Made by a program: the position numbers and the translations under genes. Positions 35,648-42,594 of a stretch of 42,594 nucleotides of DNA are shown here, one piece after another. The stretch comes from Campylobacterales bacterium (GTDB lineage: Bacteria; Campylobacterota; Campylobacteria; Campylobacterales; Nitratiruptoraceae): NCBI GenBank assembly GCA_027082175.1, contig JALWIX010000078.1:1-42594 (forward strand), given 5' to 3'. Numbering within the stretch: the stretch's first letter is position 1; each line of letters begins with the position of its first letter. The notes beneath the pieces are model-generated. The model was not told the origin of the DNA and made no database searches. It was given only the letters and a program-made list of their open reading frames with translations.

Positions 35648-36883
35648 TTACTCTCTAATCTGTCCTTCTCCGTAAATTTTGTATTTGTAAGTAGTAAGAT
35701 CGTTTATGCCCATTGGACCGCGTGAGTGAAGTTTGTTGGTACTTATCCCAACTTCCGCGCCAAATCCAAAAACACCGCCGTCAGTAAATCTTGTGGACGC
35801 GTTTACATAGACGCAAGCGGCGTCTATACTATTTAAAAATTTCTCCGCGGTTGAATAATTTTCAGTAACTATTGCTTCACTATGTCCCGAACCATATTTT
35901 CTTATATGTTCTATCGCTCCCTCAACTCCGTCAACCACTTTTATGGAGAGTATATTTTCAAGATACTCCGTATGAAAGTCCTCTTCGGTAGCTTCTTCAA
36001 CTTCTATAATCTCTCTTGTTATAGAACATCCTTTCAAAGTAGTAAGATGAGGTTTAAAAGCTTCATAAAGTTTTAAAAGTATCTCATCTTTTATAGCATA
36101 ATCCACTAAAAGCGTCTCCATAGCGTTACAGACGCCAGGCCTTTGAACTTTAGCGTTAACCGCTATCTTTATAGCTTTTTCAAAATCAGCGTCTTTATCT
36201 ATGTATGTATGGCAAAGTCCTTTGTCATGTTTTACAACCGCAACCGTAGCGTTTTGACTAATATATCTTATAAGAGCTTCGCCTCCTCTTGGTATGATGA
36301 GGTCTACGTATTTATCCATCTTTATAAGTTTAGCCACCCCTTCCCTACTATAATCTGGAAGCAAAGAGATTATATCTTTTGGAAGAGAGTTCTTTTCCAA
36401 AACATCTCTTAAAATCTTAGCGATAGCTTCATTGGAGTGTTGAGCCTCTTTCCCACCCTTAAGAATACAGACATTAGAGCTTTTAAAACATAACGCAGCC
36501 GTATCGCTTGTAACGTTTGGTCTTGATTCGTAGATGATCCCTATAACCCCTATTGGAATGGAGACTTTTTCTATTCTTAGTCCATTATCAAGAACCCAAC
36601 CGTCAAGCACTCTGCCTACCGGGTCTTTTAACGCGGCTATCTCGGCAACTGAGTTTGCCATATCCAAAACTCTTTTTTTATTCAACAAAAGCCTATCTTT
36701 TAAAGCTGTACTAAGATCGTTTTCCTCTGCATATCGCATATCTATCGCATTTGCATCTAAAATCTCTTTTTCATGTCTAACTAAAGCTTCAGCCATCTCT
36801 TTTAAAACTTTTTTCTTCTTTTCTCCAGTTATTTGCGATAAAACTGATGCACTTTTTTTTGCTCTTTTTAAAAACTCCTCCAT
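35648..36883 (-). CDS. proA: Gamma-glutamyl phosphate reductase
   Basis: NADPH-dependent second step of proline synthesis. The 411 residues are full length, with YESRPNVTSD, LKGGKEAQHSN and the catalytic cysteine C252 in QRPGVCNAMETLL, and a C-terminal GGVFGFGAEVGISTNKLHSR. proB is not adjacent. Divergent from the oxidoreductase gene at 37009, a pairing I recall from Campylobacter (Cj0558c/Cj0559). Confidence 0.97.
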   Translation of the reverse strand: MEEFLKRAKKSASVLSQITGEKKKKVLKEMAEALVRHEKEILDANAIDMRYAEENDLSTALKDRLLLNKKRVLDMANSVAEIAALKDPVGRVLDGWVLDNGLRIEKVSIPIGVIGIIYESRPNVTSDTAALCFKSSNVCILKGGKEAQHSNEAIAKILRDVLEKNSLPKDIISLLPDYSREGVAKLIKMDKYVDLIIPRGGEALIRYISQNATVAVVKHDKGLCHTYIDKDADFEKAIKIAVNAKVQRPGVCNAMETLLVDYAIKDEILLKLYEAFKPHLTTLKGCSITREIIEVEEATEEDFHTEYLENILSIKVVDGVEGAIEHIRKYGSGHSEAIVTENYSTAEKFLNSIDAACVYVNASTRFTDGGVFGFGAEVGISTNKLHSRGPMGINDLTTYKYKIYGEGQIRE

Positions 36884-37008
36884 TATCTTTCCCCTTTTTT
36901 TGTCGATATTTTACAAACTTACAGCTTTTTAAACAATTAAAAAAATATTTTATAGGGTTTTAAGCTTTAAAGCATAATAATATAAGAAATTTTTATACAA
37001 GGAAACCT
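36884..37008. promoter_or_regulatory. Divergent control region proA / flavin oxidoreductase
   Basis: AT-rich, 125 bases. It holds TATAAG at 36981-36986, a possible -10 box for the plus-strand gene, and the palindrome GCTTTAAAGC at 36964-36973. RBS AAGGAAA precedes the ATG at 37009. Confidence 0.35.
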
Positions 37009-37968
37009 ATGAAAAAGATGTTCGATATAGCGATCATAGGAGCTGGACCGGCAGGTATAGGGACTGCAATAGAAAGTTATATTTTTGGCATAAAAAATAT
37101 TTTACTTATAGAAAAAGCGGATAATCATTCGGCAACTATTAGAAATTTCTACAAAGATAACAAAAGAGTTGATAAAGATTGGATGGGACAGACCGTTGAG
37201 TGCGAGGGTAGAATAGTGTTTATGGACGGAACAAAAGAGACAACGCTTGATCTTTTCGATAAACTTCTAGATAAGCACAAAATTGAGACTCTTTTTAATA
37301 CCGAAGTAGAAAAAGTTGAAAAAAAAGAGGATTTTTTTGAAATATATACTACGGATAACAAAATATTTAAAGCTAAAAATGTGGTTATTGCAATAGGTAA
37401 AATGGGAAAACCAAACAAACCGAGTTATAAAATACCGCCTTCGATAAAGCAGTTTGTCAACTTTAATCTAGATAAATGCTCAAAAAATGAGAAAATATTA
37501 GTAGTGGGAGGAGGAAACTCAGCGGCTGAATACGCCTATTTTTTAGCTGACAGCAACGAAGTTACCCTCAATTACAGAAGAGAAAAGTTCACAAGGTTAA
37601 ACCCTGAAAACGAAAAAATCATAAATGAATATGTAAAAAATGGAAAGCTCAAATTAAAAATGGGAATAGACATCAACTCTTTAGATAGCGAACATGGAAA
37701 ACCTAAAGTTAATTTTTCGAACAGTTCTAGCGAAATTTACGATAGGATCATATACGCCATTGGAGGAACGACTCCTATAGATTTTTTAAAAAAATGCTCA
37801 ATTGAAGTTGCAAACAACAAAGTAGAAGTTGACGAAAACTTCCAAACAAAAATCCCCGGACTTTTTGCCGCCGGAGATATTGTCACCGCAACTGGAGGTT
37901 CTATAGCGATCGCTCTAAATCACGGCTATAAAATAGCGTCTTATATTACTAAGAACCGAAAGATTTAA
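37009..37968 (+). CDS. Thioredoxin-reductase-like flavin oxidoreductase without CxxC (YpdA-like)
   Basis: The 319 residues show two Rossmann motifs: GAGPAG for FAD (11-16) and GGGNSAAE for NAD(P)H (167-174). The C-terminal FAD motif is GLFAAGDIVTATGGSIAIAL. The redox CxxC of thioredoxin reductase is absent, placing it with YpdA or ferredoxin-NAD(P) reductase-like members. The substrate is unknown. Its end overlaps the convergent HDOD gene by 20 bases. Confidence 0.85.
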   Translation: MKKMFDIAIIGAGPAGIGTAIESYIFGIKNILLIEKADNHSATIRNFYKDNKRVDKDWMGQTVECEGRIVFMDGTKETTLDLFDKLLDKHKIETLFNTEVEKVEKKEDFFEIYTTDNKIFKAKNVVIAIGKMGKPNKPSYKIPPSIKQFVNFNLDKCSKNEKILVVGGGNSAAEYAYFLADSNEVTLNYRREKFTRLNPENEKIINEYVKNGKLKLKMGIDINSLDSEHGKPKVNFSNSSSEIYDRIIYAIGGTTPIDFLKKCSIEVANNKVEVDENFQTKIPGLFAAGDIVTATGGSIAIALNHGYKIASYITKNRKI

Positions 37969-38707
37969 CGATTTCGTCAAAGTTTTTTTTGCCTTTGCAG
38001 TCATCTTTTGGCTCTTTTAAAATCTCTCCTTTTATATTGAGATTTTCTCTGATAATATAAAGGGATTTCGCTATCTCATTTTCAGAGCACTCTTTTGAAG
38101 ATAAAATTATATCTATAAGTCTTTTGTCAAAATTCCATTTTTCAAAAATCGCGCCTGTAACCTCAAGCGTGTTAAAACCTAAAAGTTCTTTTTCTAAATT
38201 ATCTATATCTATTAAAGAAAAGGTATCTTCAAGCAAAAAAGAAATATTGTTTGATTTTACATATTTTGCGATTATTACCTTTCCTATATCGCTTAAAAAA
38301 GCGGCGCTTTTTAAGAGAGACTGATCATTTTTATCATCAACCAATAAAGCAAACCTGCTTTTTAGAGTCGACAACTTTAAAAACTCCTCTTCGTCAATAC
38401 CGTAAGGCGTAAGGTCTATACGAAAACTGTTTTTGATAGCAGACATTATCGCAAAATCCAAAATCTCTTCAAATCCAAAAAGGACTATAGCATGTCTTAA
38501 ATCATAAATTTCATGCATAAAACCGTAATAAGGCGAATTTGCCAATTTCAAAATATCCGCTACTAGCAGCGGATCGTTTTTTATGATCTCTTCTAACTCT
38601 TTTGCGGTTATATCTTCATCTTCATACGCCTCTTTTAATCGTTGCACCGTCTGAGGTAACGGAGGCAACTTTTCTATCTCCTCTATTATAAACAGTTCTG
38701 ATTTCAA
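37949..38707 (-). CDS. HDOD-domain signalling protein
   Basis: The 252 residues carry an HDOD domain (about 8-205): IEKLPPLPQTVQRL, LLVADILKLANSPYYGF and RHAIVLFGFEEILDFAIMSA. HDOD domains are HD-related but usually lack catalysis, and act in motility, biofilm or stress signalling. No second domain is evident. Start is TTG at 38707, overlapping the gpsA stop (TTGA), so it is probably translated by coupling. Confidence 0.85.
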   Translation of the reverse strand: MKSELFIIEEIEKLPPLPQTVQRLKEAYEDEDITAKELEEIIKNDPLLVADILKLANSPYYGFMHEIYDLRHAIVLFGFEEILDFAIMSAIKNSFRIDLTPYGIDEEEFLKLSTLKSRFALLVDDKNDQSLLKSAAFLSDIGKVIIAKYVKSNNISFLLEDTFSLIDIDNLEKELLGFNTLEVTGAIFEKWNFDKRLIDIILSSKECSENEIAKSLYIIRENLNIKGEILKEPKDDCKGKKNFDEIVKSFGS

Positions 38708-39588
38708 CTCAAAAGATCCTTTAAACTCATTAATGGATTTTTACCTTTAATAACTTTAAAAACTTCCGTAGCAATTGGCACATAAATACTTTTTTGTAAA
38801 GATATCTTATATATGGCTTCCGCTGTATAAACACCTTCTGCCACTTCGCCCAATTCGTTCAAAATCTCTTTCATATTTTTTCCTTTTGCTATCCCAATGC
38901 CTACTCTATAATTTCTCGATAGAGTGCTGCTAGCAGTTAAAAAAAGGTCTCCCGCTCCGCTAAGGCCTAAAAAAGTTTCTATTTTGGCGCCGAAATAGCT
39001 TCCAAATCTCTCCATCTCCACAAGACCTCGCGCAAGCAAAGAGGCTCTAGCGTTATTTCCAAGCTTTAAGCCGTCACAAATACCGGCTGCGATTGCAATA
39101 ACATTTTTATAAGCGCCGGCAATCTCGGCTCCAATAACGTCATCGCTTACATAGGTTTTGATAAAATCGGGAAAAGCAGAGGAAAATTTTTTGGCTAAAT
39201 CTTGATTGTACGCATTTATGACAAGAGCGGTTGGAAGTCCCTCTTTTACCTCTTTAGCAAAAGATGGTCCCGTTAAAAAAGAGATATTTTCACGAGGCAA
39301 ATGTTTTTCATATATTTGATTTAAAAATTCGCCTGTTTGTACATCGATTCCTTTTGAAGCGACCATAATTTTTTTATCTTTCCCAATCTCGTGATTTTGA
39401 AGCCAAACTCTAGTTATCTGAGCTGGAAGAGCAATTACTAGATACTCAATCTTTATTATCTCTTCAAAGGAAACAAAATTGGGCAAATCTTTTTTTCTTC
39501 TAGAAGTTATATACACTTCGTTGTTTTTCGACAGGGCATATCTTAACGCTTCTCCCCATTTACCGGCACCTATAACACCAATTCTCAT
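38704..39588 (-). CDS. gpsA: Glycerol-3-phosphate dehydrogenase [NAD(P)+]
   Basis: Makes sn-glycerol-3-phosphate from dihydroxyacetone phosphate for phospholipids. The 294 residues start RIGVIGAGKWGEALRYAL (GxGxxG). The substrate site includes FLTGPSFAKEV and the conserved Lys in EIAGAYKNVIAIAAG, followed by GNNARASLLARGL and GLSGAGDLFLT. Slightly shorter than the usual 310-340 residues. Two bases after the RCK gene. Confidence 0.96.
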   Translation of the reverse strand: MRIGVIGAGKWGEALRYALSKNNEVYITSRRKKDLPNFVSFEEIIKIEYLVIALPAQITRVWLQNHEIGKDKKIMVASKGIDVQTGEFLNQIYEKHLPRENISFLTGPSFAKEVKEGLPTALVINAYNQDLAKKFSSAFPDFIKTYVSDDVIGAEIAGAYKNVIAIAAGICDGLKLGNNARASLLARGLVEMERFGSYFGAKIETFLGLSGAGDLFLTASSTLSRNYRVGIGIAKGKNMKEILNELGEVAEGVYTAEAIYKISLQKSIYVPIATEVFKVIKGKNPLMSLKDLLS

Positions 39589-39590
39589 AC

Positions 39591-40322
39591 TTACCCTTGA
39601 TTAGTATAATTTTGGGAACTATTATACAACTCTTTTTCAAATCTATCTATACTCTCTTTTTTGCCTATGACAACTAAAATATCTCCTGCGTCAAGTTTAT
39701 GGCTAACGCCTTTGGTTATAAAAGTAAATTTATTTCCAAGCTCTTTATCTACAATGCCTATAACGATAATATCAAATCTACTTTTTAATTTTGCATCTTT
39801 TATATTAACACCGTCTAAAAAAGAGTTTGGCGGGATTTTAATCTCTTTAAAAGCTAAAGATGGGTCTTTAAAAAGTATGTGATCGATAGCCTCTGTAACC
39901 GCCTGTTTTTCCAATATAAAAAAAATTCTGTTTGCCGCTGCCTCCATAGTGTCAATAACTTTGTCGGCTCCCGCTAATTTTAGTTTTCTCTCCGTCTCTT
40001 TAGATTCGCAAATAGCTATAATATCTATTTTTTTAAAAATAGCTTTAAACGTAATTGTTAGGTATATATTCTCTTCTTCATTATCAAAAGCGCAAAAAAT
40101 TTTTCTAAAACCGTTATCCAACAGTAGATTAGTAAGTTCATCGTCGTTTTCAATATCAACGACCATTATATGTTCAAATCCGTCAATCTTGGCGCGTTTT
40201 AGGTTTCTTTTGTTATACTCTGCTATATAAACCTCATAATTGTTATATAACAACTCTTTAGCTATCTGTTCCCCATATTTTCCATATCCGAAAAGTAAAA
40301 CTTTATCTTTTTTTTCTAGCAT
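39591..40322 (-). CDS. Stand-alone RCK (TrkA-N/TrkA-C) regulator
   Basis: A soluble 243-residue protein with an N-terminal Rossmann RCK domain having an intact nucleotide motif (LLFGYGKYGEQIA) and a C-terminal TrkA-C domain (about 150-230, ending DILVVIGKKESIDRF). It overlaps the adjacent K+ channel gene by 20 bases. Since that channel's own RCK region has lost the glycine motif, this protein may supply nucleotide sensing to the same channel (inference). A Trk/Ktr transporter subunit role is the alternative, but no such permease is nearby. Confidence 0.87.
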   Translation of the reverse strand: MLEKKDKVLLFGYGKYGEQIAKELLYNNYEVYIAEYNKRNLKRAKIDGFEHIMVVDIENDDELTNLLLDNGFRKIFCAFDNEEENIYLTITFKAIFKKIDIIAICESKETERKLKLAGADKVIDTMEAAANRIFFILEKQAVTEAIDHILFKDPSLAFKEIKIPPNSFLDGVNIKDAKLKSRFDIIVIGIVDKELGNKFTFITKGVSHKLDAGDILVVIGKKESIDRFEKELYNSSQNYTNQG

Positions 40323-41895
40323 TCTTTATACTGCTTTCCGTCACTAATGTTTTAAAATTATTTATACTTATATTGTAACCCATAATTATTAAAATATCGT
40401 TTGCTTTTAACTTAAAATCTGCCCTTGGATTAAAAAAGAACTCTTTTTTCAAATTAATCGAAAAATCTTCCTCTTTAACTCTTATTACTCCAAGCAAAAT
40501 CAGTTTATATTTTCCAAGGTCTATCTCGCCTACTCTTCTATTTTCTAAAAATGAACCTTTTAAAACCTCTACTTGATCACATAAAGCATTCTTTTTTGCA
40601 GTTAAAATATCGTTTATAGCCTCTATTGCTATAGGCTGTTCTATTATTTTGGCGCCAAAAATTCCGGCAGTTTCATATGGAGATATAAGATAATCGGCGC
40701 CGGCCAATTTTAACTTTTTATACGAGTTTTTATCTATAGTTCGCGATATCAAAAAAACATCTTTGCTAAAACTTCTAACGTTCAAACATATAAAGATATT
40801 GTGCATATCTTTCTCGGTTAAAGTAACAACGGCTTTAACTCTTTTAAAATCAATCCTTTTAAACGCCTCTTTTTTTGTAGCGTCCGCTGTTATAGCCAAA
40901 TACCCTTTAGAGAGCGCTTTTTCGATTTTTTCTTTTTTAATATCCAAAATTATAAAAAACTTCTTCTCCCTTTTAAGTCTGTTAGCCAGCAATTCAGCCA
41001 TATGAGTATATCCGCAAATAATATAAAAATTGTTTAATTTGTTTATATTTTGAATTATCCTGTTCTCTTTTACTTCATCCATCTTTTCGTTAAATGCCGA
41101 AACTATGATCGATGTAGCAAAAGAGATTAACCCGATGCCGGTAAGTATGATAATAAGTGTTATTGCCCTTCCCTCTTTTGTCTGCGGCGTAATATCTCCA
41201 TACCCGACTGTAGAGATAGTAACCAACGACCAATAAAAAGCGTCAAAAAGTGTGGAAATATTTGGGTTTTGCTGCTCTTCAAAAACATATATGCTTATAC
41301 CCGATATTAAAACAACAAATGTAACTAAAAGCAAAAGAGTAAACAACTCTAATTTTTTAGAAGCTAAAACTTGCAAAAAATGAGTTATGTTTTGAGAGTA
41401 TCTTAGAAGTTTAAAAACCCTAAAAAGCACAAAAACTCTTAATATCCTCAACTCTCTGTAGCTCGGCAAAATAGCTAAAAGGTCTATAATAGCAAGAGGA
41501 GAAGTTACGTACTCGATCTTTTTTTTGATTATCTCTTTTAAAACTTTTTTCGTATCAAACTCTTTTTCGAGAAAAATCGAGTTTTCAAACTCCTCAATTA
41601 TGATCTTTCTAGAATCGTTGTAAACCCACATTCTCAATAGATACTCGACTAAGAATATCCCGGTGACAAAATAGATATCGTAGTAATATAGCCATTTGTT
41701 TATGGGAGTTTTTACCTCTTCAATAATTATAGCAACACTAGAGAGGATTAAAAAAATCATAAAATAGTCGAAATACTTTTTATATTTATAATCATCATTT
41801 TCAAGTAGATTTTTAAAAAAGAGTTTTATTTTTTTATATTTTTGAGAGCCTTCCAGATGGAAGGCAAGATTGACTAAAAAAGTAGAAAGTTTCAC
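40303..41895 (-). CDS. Voltage-gated-type K+ channel with C-terminal RCK region
   Basis: A 530-residue membrane protein with six segments. The S4-like helix [19 protein letters not shown] (147-165) has regularly placed arginines. The pore loop has the selectivity filter TVGYGD (229-234), followed by S6. A cytoplasmic RCK/TrkA-N region (about 288-410) and TrkA-C (about 440-520) follow. The Rossmann start reads [16 protein letters not shown], so the GxGxxG is broken. Start is GTG at 41895 overlapping the gatB stop (GTGA). Confidence 0.92.
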   Translation of the reverse strand: MKLSTFLVNLAFHLEGSQKYKKIKLFFKNLLENDDYKYKKYFDYFMIFLILSSVAIIIEEVKTPINKWLYYYDIYFVTGIFLVEYLLRMWVYNDSRKIIIEEFENSIFLEKEFDTKKVLKEIIKKKIEYVTSPLAIIDLLAILPSYRELRILRVFVLFRVFKLLRYSQNITHFLQVLASKKLELFTLLLLVTFVVLISGISIYVFEEQQNPNISTLFDAFYWSLVTISTVGYGDITPQTKEGRAITLIIILTGIGLISFATSIIVSAFNEKMDEVKENRIIQNINKLNNFYIICGYTHMAELLANRLKREKKFFIILDIKKEKIEKALSKGYLAITADATKKEAFKRIDFKRVKAVVTLTEKDMHNIFICLNVRSFSKDVFLISRTIDKNSYKKLKLAGADYLISPYETAGIFGAKIIEQPIAIEAINDILTAKKNALCDQVEVLKGSFLENRRVGEIDLGKYKLILLGVIRVKEEDFSINLKKEFFFNPRADFKLKANDILIIMGYNISINNFKTLVTESSIKNARKKR

Positions 41896-42594
41896 GAAGA
41901 GAGTCTCTCTTTGAGAAGTTTGTTAACTAGCTTTGGATCCGCTTTTCCACGACTCGCTTTCATAACCTGACCTACAAAGAATCCAAACAGCTTTTCTTTT
42001 CCGTTTTTATACTCTTGTACCTTGTCCTCGTTATTAGATAAAATCTCATCAATCATTGCGACGATAGCGCCTTCGTCACTTATCTGTTTAAGACCCAGCT
42101 TATCGATCGCTTCATCTACCTCTACACTATTTTCCATCAGATAGTCTAAAACGTCTTTTGCCGCTTTTCCGCTTACTGTTTTATCCTCTATTCTTTTTAC
42201 AAGTTTAGAGAGTTTTTTAGCGTCAACAGGAGAGTTGTCTATTCCAACTCCAGCTTTATTTAATCTTGCAGCTAATTCAACAGTTAGCCAGGTAACCGCA
42301 TTTTTTGCGTCAATATCTTCTTTTAGCATTTCCTCGAAAAAGTTAGCCATCTCAATAGAACCGGCTATTAAAGCGGCATCATAAGCTCTGATACCGTAAT
42401 CTTTTATAAATCTCTCCTCTTTTTCGTCGGGAAGTTCTGGAATATTTTTAGTCTCTTTAAAAAACTCATCAGGAATCACAACCGGCAAAAGATCAGGATC
42501 GGGAAAATATCTATAATCTGCGCTCTCCTCTTTGCCTCTCATACTTCTAGTAACACCCTTTTGAGAATCAAAAAGTCTTGTCTCTTGAACTATC
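41892..42594 (-). CDS. gatB: Asp/Glu-tRNA amidotransferase subunit B, C-terminal half (partial)
   Basis: GatB binds misacylated Asp-tRNA(Asn) or Glu-tRNA(Gln) and, with GatA and GatC, converts it to the amide. The 5' end is outside the window. The frame is open from the window edge ([20 protein letters not shown]), so the internal ATG at 42542 is not the start. Visible are [16 protein letters not shown] of the catalytic domain, the helical linker and the C-terminal YqeY-like tail ending [20 protein letters not shown]. 233 codons are in view out of about 475. Overlaps the channel gene by 4 bases. Confidence 0.97.
   Translation of the reverse strand, partial: IVQETRLFDSQKGVTRSMRGKEESADYRYFPDPDLLPVVIPDEFFKETKNIPELPDEKEERFIKDYGIRAYDAALIAGSIEMANFFEEMLKEDIDAKNAVTWLTVELAARLNKAGVGIDNSPVDAKKLSKLVKRIEDKTVSGKAAKDVLDYLMENSVEVDEAIDKLGLKQISDEGAIVAMIDEILSNNEDKVQEYKNGKEKLFGFFVGQVMKASRGKADPKLVNKLLKERLSS

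Noticed and set aside
42490-42542. A short independent gene starting at the ATG at 42542
   Set aside because: The frame continues upstream to the window edge with typical GatB sequence, so this is an internal methionine.

Overview
The window is an AT-rich, gene-dense bacterial chromosome segment. It most likely comes from the Campylobacterota (former Epsilonproteobacteria). Three gene orders support this. The block ctpA-purC-purS-purQ-(periplasmic SH3 protein)-plsC matches the order I remember from Campylobacter jejuni. proA sits beside a CxxC-less flavin oxidoreductase, as it also does there. The cassette rpmH-rnpA-yidD-yidC-jag-mnmE is intact. Genus cannot be fixed from the sequence; a chemolithotrophic vent-type member would fit but is inference.

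Layout. 1-2397 (minus): metE (3' end outside the window), an uncertain small ORF, and ruvX. 2632-4738 (plus): a phosphoglycolate-phosphatase-like HAD enzyme overlapping an FAD oxidoreductase. 4742-9365 (minus): the L34 / RNase P protein / YidD / YidC / Jag / MnmE cassette. Its rnpA gene has no ATG, GTG or TTG start and appears to begin at ATT. 9439-11739 (minus): a tandem-DUF1538 membrane protein, a small PII-like protein and a CBS-pair protein, which look like a regulated transport module. 12007-14595 (minus): clpB, with a near-consensus sigma70 promoter overlapped by an HspR (HAIR)-like operator. 14804-19530 (plus): ctpA, purC, purS, purQ, a BatD/SH3-like membrane protein and plsC. 19520-20092 (minus): a lone short ABC ATPase.

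20245-33524 (plus) is a metal-efflux island with two complete but different heavy-metal RND pumps in tandem. The first has a small Cys/His-rich exported protein, an outer-membrane factor, an adaptor and a CzcA-like pump without the copper methionines. After a terminator comes the second: a Met-rich YtkA-like protein, an outer-membrane factor, an adaptor, a CusA pump with all three copper methionines, a response regulator and a histidine kinase. The second module has about one third of the CpG density of the first, which suggests separate acquisition.

33657-35630 (plus) is a degenerate-GGDEF/EAL protein with an unusual Cys/His-containing helical N-terminus. 35648-42594 returns to housekeeping genes: proA (minus), a flavin oxidoreductase (plus), then on the minus strand an HDOD protein, gpsA, a stand-alone RCK protein, a voltage-gated-type K+ channel with its own RCK region, and gatB (5' end outside the window). 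I see no rRNA, tRNA, CRISPR array, insertion sequence or phage gene. Apart from 1575-1998, all gaps are under 300 bases.
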